NCBI GenBank assembly: GCA_017450705.1
Contig: JAFSTC010000069.1
Span: 1 to 44,737, forward strand
Source: Lentisphaeria bacterium
GTDB taxonomy: Bacteria > Verrucomicrobiota > Lentisphaeria > Victivallales > Victivallaceae
DNA length: 44,737 bases
Direction of reading: 5' to 3'
The position numbers and the translations under genes are program-made. Shown piece by piece: positions 7,927 through 16,890 of this stretch (position 1 is the stretch's first letter; every line of letters begins with the position of its first letter). Below the pieces are notes generated by a model. It saw nothing but the letters and a program-made list of their open reading frames with translations. It had not been told where the DNA came from and searched no databases.

Positions 7927-8469
7927 ATGCTGAAAGAATATCCTTTGAACCGCGTTTTCACGCTGGTCGAGCCCGGTCCCGTGCTGCTGGTGACGACGGC
8001 GGAGGGGAAGAAGAAGAACATCATGACCATCACATGGTCGATGGCCATGAGTTTTTCTCCGACGTTCGGGATCGTCACGGGAGCGTGGAACCACTCCTTC
8101 GAAGTCATGATGAAGACCCGGCAGTGCGTCGTCGCCGTTCCCGGCGCGGATCTGATCGGCAAAGCCGTCGGCATCGGAACCTGTTCCGGAACGGATACCG
8201 ACAAGTTCGAAAAATTTTCTCTGTCCGCCCGGAAGGCGGAAAAGGTCAAGGCGCCGCTCGTCGCCGAATGCCTGTTCAACATGGAGTGCGAAGTTTCGGA
8301 TCATATCGAGCGGTACGGCATCGTCATTCTCGAGTGCGTCCGCGCCTGGGAGAACCCGAACCGTCCGGAAAAACGGACCATTCACGCCGTCGGCGACGGC
8401 ACGTTCGTCGCAGATGGGGAGAAGTTCGATCTGCGCCGGGAGATGGCTTCCAAACTGCCGCCGCTGTGA
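7927..8469 (+). CDS. Flavin reductase-like FMN-binding protein
   Basis: This 180-residue protein starts at the ATG that follows GGGAGA with a spacing of 8 nt. An in-frame extension to 7837 would run through the promoter and is unlikely. The pattern PVLLVTTAEGKKKNIMTITW near the N terminus, followed by a segment ending in VVAVPGADLIGKAVGIGTCSG, is typical of the flavin-reductase-like (flavoredoxin) split-barrel family, which binds FMN and passes electrons from NAD(P)H or another donor. It probably acts in the cytoplasm as a homodimer. The gene is transcribed away from the flavodoxin-like reductase and ends convergently 33 bp from an alpha/beta hydrolase gene. Its electron acceptor is not known. 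Confidence 0.85.
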   Translation: MLKEYPLNRVFTLVEPGPVLLVTTAEGKKKNIMTITWSMAMSFSPTFGIVTGAWNHSFEVMMKTRQCVVAVPGADLIGKAVGIGTCSGTDTDKFEKFSLSARKAEKVKAPLVAECLFNMECEVSDHIERYGIVILECVRAWENPNRPEKRTIHAVGDGTFVADGEKFDLRREMASKLPPL

Positions 8470-8502
8470 GGAGATGAAACGGTATCCGGTGCGCGGAACC
8501 TT

Positions 8503-9708
8503 TCAGGAACGGCCGCAGTCCTCTTGCGTCCCGCCTGAAAAGGCCAGTTCCAGCAGTTTCAGCGATGGTTCGGGGCGGAATGAGTGATCGGGCACATCCA
8601 CGGAACAGTAATCTTCGTAATACGCTTTGGACGAAAGACCCTGCCAGGGGACCGGGGCGTGCTTTTTGGCCGCATCGGCGAATTTGGGATAATAACTGAC
8701 CTGAAAACGGTCCGGCACGCCGCAGGCGGCATAGGCGGTTCGCACCTTGTCGAGAAACTCCTCCGCCCCGCCTTCGTTGGCCGCGAGGAATTTCGGTGCC
8801 AGCGCGGCAAGCATATCGGGGAAAGTGAAATATTTCCACAAACCGGGGACGACATGCCAGTTCCCGGAATCGCGGAACTCCCGGGCCTCGATCTCGGTCA
8901 CGGCGCACCAGCGTTTCCGCTGATCCGAGAGAAAGTCGTTGAAAACGACTGCGGAAACGCGGTCGTCCAGCAGTCCCATGAAAAGCGCGATCTCCGATCC
9001 GAGCGAATGGCCGGAGACGGCGATGCGCGCCGGGTCGCTCCAGGGCTGTTTTACCAGCCAGTCCAGGACGACGCGTTTTTGGAAAAGCGACCAGCCGGGG
9101 TAGGTGGTCCCCGCGCACAGCAGCCCCTGCACAAGTTTCGTCCGGATGCCCCACTGCGTCTCCTCTCTCCCGGAATCCTGCTCCGCCAGCAGAGCGGTCC
9201 CCGGATTGTCGAACGCGAGGGCGATATAGCCCTTCCGGACATAGTGCAGCGCCTGACAGTTGCGTTCGGGAAAACTCACGCCCGGACAGTTTGGCGAATC
9301 CGGCATCGGCTCTCCCGCCAGCGCCTCCTTGGAGTGATGCGAACCGGGAAAACAGAGAACGGCCGGTCGCGGTCCGATCGCTTTCTCCGGCCTCAGCAGC
9401 AGGAAGGGCACCGCGGTCCAGCGATCCGGGTAGGCTTCATACCATTCCAAAAAATACCCGTCCCGGGGTTCCCTTTTCAGCAGAACGGGATCCGGTCCGG
9501 CCGGATCCGATTCAGGCATCATCAGCAGGTCGCCCAGACGCCGTTTCACCTGTTCCCGCCACCGCCCGAAGATCTCCGGGGACGCGGCACATTCCCGGCG
9601 GAATTCCAGTTCCGGCGGAGTCGAACACAGGCGGCTGCGCCAGGCAGCGAAGGAGGTTCTGCACCGGCCGTCCCCGTCGGGCGCGAAATTTTTTTCGTAA
9701 CTGAACAT
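8503..9708 (-). CDS. Alpha/beta hydrolase (putative acyl or acetyl esterase)
   Basis: The 401-residue product has an alpha/beta-hydrolase fold. Visible features are RPAVLCFPGSHHSKE (oxyanion strand and loop), the nucleophile elbow SGHSLGSE, and DHSF near the C terminus, which can supply the catalytic His. A long N-terminal region of about 130 residues precedes the hydrolase core, as in the large bacterial esterases annotated as acetyl-xylan esterase-like or abhydrolase_7. No signal peptide is evident, so a cytoplasmic location is likely. The gene stands alone, divergent from copA across a 161-bp region with back-to-back promoters. Action on carbohydrate or polyketide esters is only an inference; no substrate-specific residues were recognised. 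Confidence 0.75.
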   Translation of the reverse strand: MFSYEKNFAPDGDGRCRTSFAAWRSRLCSTPPELEFRRECAASPEIFGRWREQVKRRLGDLLMMPESDPAGPDPVLLKREPRDGYFLEWYEAYPDRWTAVPFLLLRPEKAIGPRPAVLCFPGSHHSKEALAGEPMPDSPNCPGVSFPERNCQALHYVRKGYIALAFDNPGTALLAEQDSGREETQWGIRTKLVQGLLCAGTTYPGWSLFQKRVVLDWLVKQPWSDPARIAVSGHSLGSEIALFMGLLDDRVSAVVFNDFLSDQRKRWCAVTEIEAREFRDSGNWHVVPGLWKYFTFPDMLAALAPKFLAANEGGAEEFLDKVRTAYAACGVPDRFQVSYYPKFADAAKKHAPVPWQGLSSKAYYEDYCSVDVPDHSFRPEPSLKLLELAFSGGTQEDCGRS

Positions 9709-9752
9709 GGTGTGTTTTTCCCGTCGTTTTTTCCCGAAACATTCTCCCGGGT

Positions 9753-9781
9753 AATTTAGCTCCTTCCCGCCGTTTTTGCAA
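9753..9781 (-). promoter_or_regulatory. Promoter of the alpha/beta hydrolase gene
   Basis: On the minus strand TTGCAA (9776-9781) and TAAATT (9753-9758) are separated by 17 bp, about 45 bp upstream of the start at 9708. Confidence 0.5.
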
Positions 9782-9820
9782 GTCCTGCCGTGATTTCCCG
9801 AACGGTCCGTCTCCGCCGGC

Positions 9821-9849
9821 TTGAAAACAAGCCCCGTTCGAGGTATATT
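9821..9849 (+). promoter_or_regulatory. Promoter of copA
   Basis: TTGAAA (9821-9826) and TATATT (9844-9849) are separated by exactly 17 bp, 20 bp before the GTG start. The short leader leaves room only for the AAGGGGG ribosome-binding site. No CueR-type dyad with a 19-bp spacer is visible, so copper control, if any, must be by another route. Confidence 0.6.
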
Positions 9850-9869
9850 ACCCGGCGAAGGGGGCTAAT

Positions 9870-12317
9870 GTGAAACGGTATCTGGTGAGCGGCATGAGCT
9901 GCGCGGCGTGCCGGGCGCACGTGGAGAAGGCGGTTTCCGCCGTTCCCGGCGTGACGTCGTGCACGGTCAACCTGCTGACGAAAGCCATGGACGTCGAGGG
10001 GGATTTCGATCCCGATGATGTCCGGCAGGCGGTGGCGCGCGCTGGTTACGGCGCGGTTCCGGCTGAGATGGAGGGGAGCGTCGCAAAAGTCGAGGCGGAG
10101 GTCCTCCGGGACCGGGAGACGCCCCGGCTGAAAAAACGCCTCGTCCTCTCCTGCGTTTTCCTTCTGCCGCTCGTGTATCTGGCCATGACGCCCGGGCCGA
10201 GACCCGCGTTTCTGACCGGGAATCCCGCAGCGGAGGGGATCGCGCAGATGCTGCTGGCGCTGGCCGTCATTTTCATCAACCGCAGGTTTTTCACAAGCGG
10301 CTTTGCAGGACTGCTCCGCCGCTCCCCCAACATGGACACCCTTGTCGCGCTGGGATCCGCCGCCGGGTTCGTTTACAGCGCTGTCTCGCTCGCCGGCCAT
10401 TTCCGGGGCGCGGCGGGCAAGACCGATCTCTACTTCGACGCTTCCGCCATGATCCTCGTGCTGATCTCCGTGGGGAAAATGCTGGAAGCCCGCGCCCGGG
10501 GACGCACGACGGACGCCCTGAAAAGCCTGATGCGCCTCGCCCCGGAGACGGCGGTCGTCCTGCGGGACGGCGCGGAATGCGAAGTCCCCGCCGCCGAGGT
10601 GAGGGCAGGGGAGATCTTCATCGTGCGTCCCGGGGGCAAGATCCCCGCCGACGGCATCGTTCTCGAGGGGACGAGCAGCGTCAATGAGGCGGCGCTCACG
10701 GGAGAGAGTCTTCCCGTGGAAAAATCTCCCGGAAGCGCCGTCAGCGCGGCGACGATCAATCACACGGGCTTCCTGCGCTGCCGGGCCGAGCGGGTGGGCG
10801 GGGAGACCGCTCTCGCACAGATCATCCGTCTGGTGGAGGCTTCTTCCGCCGCCAAAGCGCCCATCGCCCGGCTCGCCGATCGTGTGGCGGAGATCTTCGT
10901 TCCCGTCGTCATCGGCATCGCCCTCGTCACGATCCTGACGTGGCTTCTCTGCGGCGCGCCTTTCGGAACGGCTCTGACCCATGGGATCGCCGTGCTGGTC
11001 ATCAGCTGCCCCTGCGCCCTCGGGCTGGCCACGCCCGTGGCCGTCATGGCCGGCAGCGGCGTGGGCGCGCGCAACGGCATCCTCTTCAAAACGGCCGCCG
11101 CGCTGGAGGCCGCGGGCCGGGTCCGGACCGTCGTCCTCGACAAGACCGGGACCGTGACTTGCGGCGAGCCTCAGGTCACGGAGATCACCCCTGCGGAGGG
11201 GGGCTCTGCCGACGACCTCCTCCGCTGCGCCTGTGCGCTGGAGAAAAAATCGGAGCATCCCCTCGGAAGAGCTGTGGTCCGATACGCTTCGGAGAGAGTT
11301 CCCGAAGAGGAGAGCGCCGTCGACTTTCAGGCGCTGCCCGGCTGCGGGGTCTCGGGCTCGTGGCGGGGTTCAGCCCTGCTGGGCGGCGCCGTGGACCGTT
11401 TGCGGGAGCGTTTTCCCCTGCCGCCGGAACTGGCCGCCGCCGCGGAACGGACGGCTGAGTCCGGCGGAACGCCGCTTCTTTTCGTCCGCGACGGGGCTCC
11501 GCTGGGTGTCATCGGCGTCGCCGACGCCCTCCGTCCCGAAAGCGCCCGGGCCGTGGAGCAGATCAAAAAGCTCGGCCTCCGCGTGGTCCTGCTCACCGGG
11601 GACAACGAACGCACCGCCGCCGCCGTGGCGGAGCGGATCGGCATCGACGAAGTGATCTCAGGCGTCCTTCCCGGGGAAAAGGAGTCGGTCATCCGGCGCT
11701 TGAAGGCCGCTGGTGTGACCGCCATGGCGGGCGACGGCATCAACGACGCCCCCGCGCTCACCGCCGCCGACGTGGGGATCGCCGTCGGCGCCGGGACCGA
11801 TGTCGCCCTCGACGCCGCGGACGTCGTCCTGATGAAAAGCCGTGTCACCGACATTCCCGCCGCCATCCGGCTGGGGCGGGCGACGCTGGCAAATATCCGC
11901 GAAAATCTTTTCTGGGCCTTCTTCTACAACGTTCTCGGGATCCCTCTGGCCGCCGGATGCTTCGTCGCCCTCTTCGGCTGGTCTCTCAATCCGATGATCG
12001 GCGCGGCGGCCATGAGTCTGTCGAGTTTCTTCGTCGTCGCCAACGCCCTGCGGCTCAATTTCTTCAGGATCGACGCCCCTGTGCCGGAAGCGGAAGACGC
12101 TTCTTCCGTTTCGAAAACACTGCGGATCGAGGGGATGATGTGCAGTCACTGCGAAAACAGCGTCAGGGAGGGCCTCTCCGCGCTCGAGGGGTTTCTCGCC
12201 GCGGACGTAAGCTGTGAACGGGGGACCGCCGTGGTGACCCTCAAAACGGACCCGGGCGACGAAGCGCTGAAAAAAGCCGTGGAGTCCCGGGGGTACAAGG
12301 TGACCGGCATCGTCTGA
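9870..12317 (+). CDS. copA: Copper-exporting P1B-type ATPase with N- and C-terminal HMA domains
   Basis: The 815-residue protein pumps Cu(I) out of the cytoplasm. The start is a GTG preceded by AAGGGGG. An N-terminal heavy-metal-associated domain carries GMSCAAC at residues 8-14. The membrane metal-site motif SCPCALG lies near residue 378. DKTGT, with the phosphorylated Asp, is near 424, and GDGINDAP follows in the hinge. The CPC motif fits the copper subgroup. A second HMA domain with GMMCSHC near residue 755 forms the very C terminus, after the last membrane segments. That layout is less common than tandem N-terminal domains. The gene is monocistronic and convergent with the GT9 gene, only 13 bp away, with no clear terminator between them. 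Confidence 0.93.
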   Translation: MKRYLVSGMSCAACRAHVEKAVSAVPGVTSCTVNLLTKAMDVEGDFDPDDVRQAVARAGYGAVPAEMEGSVAKVEAEVLRDRETPRLKKRLVLSCVFLLPLVYLAMTPGPRPAFLTGNPAAEGIAQMLLALAVIFINRRFFTSGFAGLLRRSPNMDTLVALGSAAGFVYSAVSLAGHFRGAAGKTDLYFDASAMILVLISVGKMLEARARGRTTDALKSLMRLAPETAVVLRDGAECEVPAAEVRAGEIFIVRPGGKIPADGIVLEGTSSVNEAALTGESLPVEKSPGSAVSAATINHTGFLRCRAERVGGETALAQIIRLVEASSAAKAPIARLADRVAEIFVPVVIGIALVTILTWLLCGAPFGTALTHGIAVLVISCPCALGLATPVAVMAGSGVGARNGILFKTAAALEAAGRVRTVVLDKTGTVTCGEPQVTEITPAEGGSADDLLRCACALEKKSEHPLGRAVVRYASERVPEEESAVDFQALPGCGVSGSWRGSALLGGAVDRLRERFPLPPELAAAAERTAESGGTPLLFVRDGAPLGVIGVADALRPESARAVEQIKKLGLRVVLLTGDNERTAAAVAERIGIDEVISGVLPGEKESVIRRLKAAGVTAMAGDGINDAPALTAADVGIAVGAGTDVALDAADVVLMKSRVTDIPAAIRLGRATLANIRENLFWAFFYNVLGIPLAAGCFVALFGWSLNPMIGAAAMSLSSFFVVANALRLNFFRIDAPVPEAEDASSVSKTLRIEGMMCSHCENSVREGLSALEGFLAADVSCERGTAVVTLKTDPGDEALKKAVESRGYKVTGIV

Positions 12318-12330
12318 CGCCGGGAAAACA

Positions 12331-13464
12331 TCATCCCCGGGGCGGCGGGAGCTTGACGTGCCGCGCCGCGAGGATGGTCTCGATCTCGGCCCAGACCTGA
12401 TCCGGCGTGACCGCTGTCATGCACTCGTGGTTTCGGGGACACTCGTGTCGGAAACAGGGAGCGCAGGGCGGGGGATCGCTCAGCAGGCTCCAGTCGGGGG
12501 AGATGGGACCGGTCGCCGTATAATCCGTGGGACCGAACACCGTCACGCCCCGGCCCGCGGCCACCGCGCCCAGATGCATGAGTCCGGAATCGTTGGCCAC
12601 GACGGCCAGCGCCGACTCCAGCAGTCTGAAAAGTTCGTCCAGCGCCGTGTCTCCGCAGAGATTGAACGCCTTGTCCGGATCGAGCCCCCGGATCGTCCGT
12701 TCGCCCGCGGCGCGCTCGTTCTTCCCCCCCGCGACGGCGACGATGCCGCCCCGGCGGATCCACTTTTCCGCGATCTCGCGGAACCCCTCTTCGGACCAGC
12801 GCTTGGCCGAACCGTAGGCCGCGCCGGGGCACAGGATCAGCAGCTGGGGATGCTCGCAAAGGGCCCGCAGGGGGGCGGTCATCTCGTTCAGAACTCCCAT
12901 GGGAACAAAGCGGGGCAGCTTCCCGTCCCAGGCGGGCGCGCCCAGCGCCGTTGCGACGGCCAGGTACTGCCGCGTCATGTGACCCGGATCCTCCCCTTTC
13001 CGCAAGGGCAGAAGGCGGCGCGTCAAAAGCAGTTCCCGCAGACCGCTTCCGGGGATGCCGTAGAGGTGTTTCACCCCCGCAAGGCGCATGAAAAAAGCGT
13101 CGCGGAAAGAGCGGTTGAACATCACGCCGACGCCGAATCTCTTGCAGCGCAGAGCGTTGAATTCCTTTCTCCGCCAGCGGCGATGGGCCTGCACCAGACC
13201 GATGACCCCGTCGACGCACGGCAGCGTGGCAAAGAGCTTGCGCAGGTACTCCGGCGCGATGACGTAAAGGGCCATGTCCTGCGGCAGTCTCTTTCTCAAA
13301 GCCTCCAGCGCGGGAAGCGCCATGATCGTGTCGCCCAGATGATTGGGCATGCGTACGACCATGCCGTTGCGCCAGGCGTCATCGGGGATGTCGACAGGCG
13401 TCAGTTCGGGAGCCGGAAACTCCGTCCGGACATCCAGGTGTCTGATGGAAAAACCGCCGGACAT
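12331..13464 (-). CDS. Glycosyltransferase family 9 (heptosyltransferase-like)
   Basis: The 377-residue protein resembles GT9 ADP-heptose:LPS heptosyltransferases. The N-terminal strand VVRMPNHLGDTIMALPALEA is the family signature, and the C-terminal half contains LCPGAAYGSAKRW and a segment with ANDSGLMHLGAVAAGRGVTV followed by FGPTD, the sugar-nucleotide binding part. It probably adds a heptose or related sugar to the lipopolysaccharide core at the inner face of the cytoplasmic membrane. It is the last gene of the ilvE-panC-hisD run, 6 bp after the hisD stop, with AGGGGTGA as ribosome-binding site. A C-terminal Cys cluster (CAPCFRHECPRNHEC) is unusual for the family and could bind a metal. 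Acceptor and donor are not readable. Confidence 0.85.
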   Translation of the reverse strand: MSGGFSIRHLDVRTEFPAPELTPVDIPDDAWRNGMVVRMPNHLGDTIMALPALEALRKRLPQDMALYVIAPEYLRKLFATLPCVDGVIGLVQAHRRWRRKEFNALRCKRFGVGVMFNRSFRDAFFMRLAGVKHLYGIPGSGLRELLLTRRLLPLRKGEDPGHMTRQYLAVATALGAPAWDGKLPRFVPMGVLNEMTAPLRALCEHPQLLILCPGAAYGSAKRWSEEGFREIAEKWIRRGGIVAVAGGKNERAAGERTIRGLDPDKAFNLCGDTALDELFRLLESALAVVANDSGLMHLGAVAAGRGVTVFGPTDYTATGPISPDWSLLSDPPPCAPCFRHECPRNHECMTAVTPDQVWAEIETILAARHVKLPPPRG

Positions 13465-13470
13465 TCCGGA

Positions 13471-14763
13471 TCACCCCTGATCGGCTTTTCTGCGGATGGT
13501 CGCAGCCTGCGCGTGGGCGTCGAGGCCCTCCATCATGCCGAAGCGCTCCACGATCTCCGCTTCGCGCATGAGGGCGCGTTTCGTGTACTTGACGAGACTC
13601 GTCCGGCGGAAGAAACTCCTCGTCTCCAGCCCGTTGAAGCTCCGGGCGCTGGAGGCCGTGGGCAGCACGTGGGAGGGACCGGCGCAGAAATCGCCCACCG
13701 GCTCCGGCGTCCACGGTCCCAGGAAGACCGCGCCGGCGGCGGCGATCTTTTTGGCCCATTTTTCGGGAGAGGCGACCTGAAGCTCAAGATGTTCCGGCGC
13801 ATATTTTCCGGCCAGATCACAGGCCGTCTGCAGGTCGGGGACCCAGATCAGGAACATGCCGCGTTCCATCACTTTTTCGATCGTTTCCCGACGCGACCGC
13901 AGGGCTTTCTGCCGCAGCAGCTCCTTTTCCGCGGCGGCGATCAGCGGTTTCGATGTCGTGACCAGCACGGCCTGTTCCAGCCCGCTGCCGTGTTCGGCCT
14001 GACTGAGCAAGTCCGCCGCCACGAATGCGGGATCTGCCGTTTCATCGGCGATGACGAGGATCTCCGACGGCCCCGCCACGAGATCGATGGCCACCTCTCC
14101 GTAAAGCAGTTTCTTCGCGGCGGTGACGTAGGCGTTGCCGGGCCCGGCGATCTTTTCCACCTTGCGGATCGTTTCCGTTCCGACGGCGAGGGCCGCGACG
14201 CCGTAGACGCCGCCCAGACGGTAGACTTCGTCCACGCCCGCGCAGTGCATGGCGTACAGCGTCGCCGGATGCAGTTTCCCGGGGGGCGTGACGGCGACGA
14301 CTTCGCGGACGCCCGCCGCCTTGGCGATCCCCGCCGTGTGGATCACAGTGGAGACCAGAGGCGCAGTCCCGCCGGGAATGTAGACGCCGACCCGTTCCAT
14401 GGGGGTGAATTTCTCACCGACGACCACGCCGGGACGGGGCGAACATTTCCAGTCTTTCGGACGGGTGAGTCGGGCGAACCGCCGCACCTGGGCAAGCGCC
14501 GTGCGGATGGCCCTTCTGTCGGCCGCCGGAAGCGCTTTCCCGGCTTCCGCAAGCTCCTTTTCCGTCACCCGGAACCGTTCCGGGGCAAGATCGGCCCGGT
14601 CGAACTTTTTCGCATATGCGACCAGGGAGGCGTCGCCGCCCTTCCGGACGCCGGAGATGATCTCCGCGGCGGCCTTCTCCGCTTCGGGCGGGAAGGCGGC
14701 CCGGCCGTACAGCGCCGCAAGCCCCTCGTTAAACTCCTGGGTCCCCCAGAACAGTTTTTTCAT
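13471..14763 (-). CDS. hisD: Histidinol dehydrogenase
   Basis: HisD oxidises L-histidinol to L-histidine in two NAD-dependent steps and needs zinc. At 430 residues it has the normal family length. Visible family segments are VGVYIPGGTAPLVSTV, KIAGPGNAYVTAAKKLL, DLVAGPSEILVIAD, the zinc-ligand region QAEHGSG, and YAPEHLEL with the catalytic Glu-His pair. The zinc-site neighbourhood reads QAEHGSGLEQA where QAEHDxxAQ is usual. It lies between panC and the GT9 gene and is not linked to other his genes here, so the pathway genes are dispersed in this genome. The ATG at 14763 has only a weak ribosome-binding site, which suggests coupling to panC 13 bp upstream. Confidence 0.95.
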   Translation of the reverse strand: MKKLFWGTQEFNEGLAALYGRAAFPPEAEKAAAEIISGVRKGGDASLVAYAKKFDRADLAPERFRVTEKELAEAGKALPAADRRAIRTALAQVRRFARLTRPKDWKCSPRPGVVVGEKFTPMERVGVYIPGGTAPLVSTVIHTAGIAKAAGVREVVAVTPPGKLHPATLYAMHCAGVDEVYRLGGVYGVAALAVGTETIRKVEKIAGPGNAYVTAAKKLLYGEVAIDLVAGPSEILVIADETADPAFVAADLLSQAEHGSGLEQAVLVTTSKPLIAAAEKELLRQKALRSRRETIEKVMERGMFLIWVPDLQTACDLAGKYAPEHLELQVASPEKWAKKIAAAGAVFLGPWTPEPVGDFCAGPSHVLPTASSARSFNGLETRSFFRRTSLVKYTKRALMREAEIVERFGMMEGLDAHAQAATIRRKADQG

Positions 14764-14776
14764 TTCGGAAAGATCT

Positions 14777-15631
14777 TCACTTTTTGAATTGGATGACTTC
14801 GTTGTCGATCAGGCGTGTCGTCCCGTAAAAGACGGCCGCGGCCACCAGAAGACCCTCGCTCTGCGGCGTCGGCGCTTCCAGCGTGTCGAGGTCGAGGGCG
14901 GTCACGTAGTCGATCCTGCCGCCGGAGGCGGAGACGGCGCTCCGCGCTTCCGCCAGCGCTGTCTCGAGGGCCCCGATGTTCCCGGCCTCCTCGATGCGCT
15001 TGCGCACGCCGAGAAGCGATTTGTGGATCGTCAGGGCGCGGGCGCGCTCGTCGGAGGAGAGGTAGCGGTTGCGCGAGCTCAGCGCCAGACCGTCCGTGTC
15101 GCGGACCAGCGGCGCGCCGATGACGGTGACGGGGAAATCCAGATCCCGCACCATCCGGCGGATGACCAGCAGCTGCTGGGCGTCCTTCCAGCCGAACACG
15201 GCAAAATCGGGCTGGGCGAGATTGAAAAGTTTCGCCACCACCGTCGTGACGCCGCGGAAGAAGCACGGACGGCTCGCGCCGCACAGGGGGCCGGAGAGTT
15301 TCTTCTCTTCGACCCAGGTGGTCGCGTCGGCGTCGTACATCTCTCCGGTCTCCGGGGCGAACACGGCGTCGGCGCCGTGTTCTTTGCAGAGCGCCATGTC
15401 GCGCTCGAAATCCCGGGGATACCGGTCGAAATCCTCTTCCGGCCCGAACTGGGTCGGATTGACGAAAACCGAGACGATCACCGTGTCGGCCTTTTCCCGG
15501 GCGATGTCGATGAGCGACATGTGGCCCGCATGGAGATACCCCATGGTGGGAACGAAGCCGATCGTCCTGCCGGCGCGTTTTTCCGCCAGCGCGAAGGACT
15601 GCAGTTCGCGTCTCGTCTTGAAGATCTTCAT
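14777..15631 (-). CDS. panC: Pantothenate synthetase
   Basis: PanC joins pantoate to beta-alanine with ATP, through a pantoyl-adenylate, to make vitamin B5. The protein has 284 residues, as expected. It contains FVPTMGYLHAGHMSLI (HIGH-type nucleotide site), VSVFVNPTQFGPEEDF, and LSSRNRYLS (the KMSKS-equivalent). Two positions differ from the usual pattern: CFFRGVTTVV replaces the common HFxGVxTVV, and FGWKDAQQ replaces FGxKDxQQ with a bulky Trp. These are within family variation but worth noting. The ATG follows the ilvE stop by 2 bp. No panB or panD is present nearby. Confidence 0.95.
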   Translation of the reverse strand: MKIFKTRRELQSFALAEKRAGRTIGFVPTMGYLHAGHMSLIDIAREKADTVIVSVFVNPTQFGPEEDFDRYPRDFERDMALCKEHGADAVFAPETGEMYDADATTWVEEKKLSGPLCGASRPCFFRGVTTVVAKLFNLAQPDFAVFGWKDAQQLLVIRRMVRDLDFPVTVIGAPLVRDTDGLALSSRNRYLSSDERARALTIHKSLLGVRKRIEEAGNIGALETALAEARSAVSASGGRIDYVTALDLDTLEAPTPQSEGLLVAAAVFYGTTRLIDNEVIQFKK

Positions 15632-15633
15632 TT

Positions 15634-16641
15634 TTACGCTTCCACCATCCAGCCGTGGATGTCCTCGCAGTCGCCGTACTGGATCCCCGTCATGCGGTCG
15701 TAGAGTTTCTTCATGACGGGACCGACGGTCTCGGCGTTATAGCTGTAGACCTTGTCCCCGTCGTAGATCTTGCTCACGGGGGTGATGACCACGGCGGTGC
15801 CGCAGGCCGCCACCTCGGCGAAATCGGCCAGCTCCTCGACGCGGACCTTTCTGCGCTCCACGGGGATGCCGAAATCGGAGGCGATCTCCATCAGGCTCTT
15901 GTTGGTGATCGACGGCAGGATTGAATCGGACTGGCTGGTGACGTAGCGGCCGTCCTTGGTGATGGCCAGGAAATTGCTGGTCCCGAACTCGTCGATGTAG
16001 GTGTGGCTGGCCGGATCGAGGAACAGCGCCACGGGGCAGCCCTGCTCCTTGGCCTTCTTGCTGGAGATCAGACTGGCGGCATAGTTGCCCGCCGCCTTGA
16101 TGTGACCGGTGCCGTGGGGCGCCGCGCGGTCGAAGTCGCGGGCGATCATGGACTCCACCGGCTTGATGCCGTTCTTGTAGTACGCGCCCACGGGAACGGT
16201 CATGATGACCAGCTCATACTCCCGGCTCGGAGACACGCCGATCTGGGGCGTCGTGCCGAAGAGCACCGGGCGCAGATAAAGAGACCCGCCGCTGCCGTAG
16301 GGGGGCACGTATTCGATGTTGTCGCGGACGACGGTCTTCACCGCCTCCACGAAGCGCTCCACCGGGAACTCCGGCATGATGAGGTGACGGGCGGAGCTGT
16401 TGAGACGCTTCGCGTTCTCCTCCGGGCGGAAGATGCGCACCTTGCCGTCTTTGCAGCGGAAAGCCTTCAGCCCCTCGAAGGCGGCCTGTCCGTAATGCAG
16501 CACGTTGGCGGCCACGGAGATCGTGATGTCGTAGGTGTTGTAGAGCTTCCCTTCGCTCCATTTGCCGTCCGCATAGTGGAAGCGGATGTTGCTCTTTGTC
16601 GGGCGGAACTGAAATCCGAGATTGGCCCAGTCCATTTCCAT
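15634..16641 (-). CDS. ilvE: Branched-chain amino acid aminotransferase (type II)
   Basis: IlvE moves amino groups between glutamate and the keto acids of Leu, Ile and Val with pyridoxal phosphate. The protein has 335 residues. I chose the ATG at 16641 because GGAGG (16650-16654) lies 8 nt upstream; the ATG at 16656 would place that sequence inside the gene. The segments YGQAAFEGLKAFRCKDG and GTGHIKAAGNYAASL (with the PLP lysine) mark the type II (eukaryote-like) subgroup. It is the first gene of a four-gene run with panC, hisD and the GT9 gene; valine and pantoate share the precursor ketoisovalerate, which makes the ilvE-panC pairing sensible. Confidence 0.95.
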   Translation of the reverse strand: MEMDWANLGFQFRPTKSNIRFHYADGKWSEGKLYNTYDITISVAANVLHYGQAAFEGLKAFRCKDGKVRIFRPEENAKRLNSSARHLIMPEFPVERFVEAVKTVVRDNIEYVPPYGSGGSLYLRPVLFGTTPQIGVSPSREYELVIMTVPVGAYYKNGIKPVESMIARDFDRAAPHGTGHIKAAGNYAASLISSKKAKEQGCPVALFLDPASHTYIDEFGTSNFLAITKDGRYVTSQSDSILPSITNKSLMEIASDFGIPVERRKVRVEELADFAEVAACGTAVVITPVSKIYDGDKVYSYNAETVGPVMKKLYDRMTGIQYGDCEDIHGWMVEA

Positions 16642-16707
16642 GATGAAAACCTCCATGTGAGTTTTGTGTTCGAAAGAACACGCTGATACCGGAAAATACT
16701 GTTGTAA

Positions 16708-16736
16708 AATATATCACTTCCCGCCGACAATATCAA
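16708..16736 (-). promoter_or_regulatory. Promoter of ilvE-panC-hisD-GT9
   Basis: On the minus strand TTGATA (16731-16736) and TATATT (16708-16713) are separated by 17 bp, about 67 bp upstream of the ilvE start. No leader peptide rich in Leu, Ile or Val was found in the leader. Confidence 0.6.
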
Positions 16737-16797
16737 GACGGGAATCCCGCAAAGAGGAGTGTCTCCGCGGAAAAAGTTACTTTCTTGCAACACGGGG

Positions 16798-16826
16798 GTG
16801 ACAAAACGCACTTCCGGGTCTATATT
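16798..16826 (+). promoter_or_regulatory. Promoter of the DegT-ABC-murC-thiI run
   Basis: GTGACA (16798-16803) and TATATT (16821-16826) are separated by 17 bp, 65 bp before the ATG at 16891. It is divergent from the ilvE promoter and about 85 bp from it. Confidence 0.55.
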
Positions 16827-16890
16827 AAGAGCAAGGACGTAAATCACCGGCGGGAGCCGCCGGCGGAAAACATACAAGGAGATGGTCACA

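Noticed and set aside
12358-14787. Open frame of 809 codons on the plus strand opposite GT9-hisD
   Set aside because: Shadow of two recognised genes; no domain and composition typical of antisense frames.
16742-16797. Attenuator or leader peptide for the ilvE operon
   Set aside because: No short frame rich in branched-chain residues and no pair of alternative stems was found; this segment also lies upstream of the ilvE promoter.
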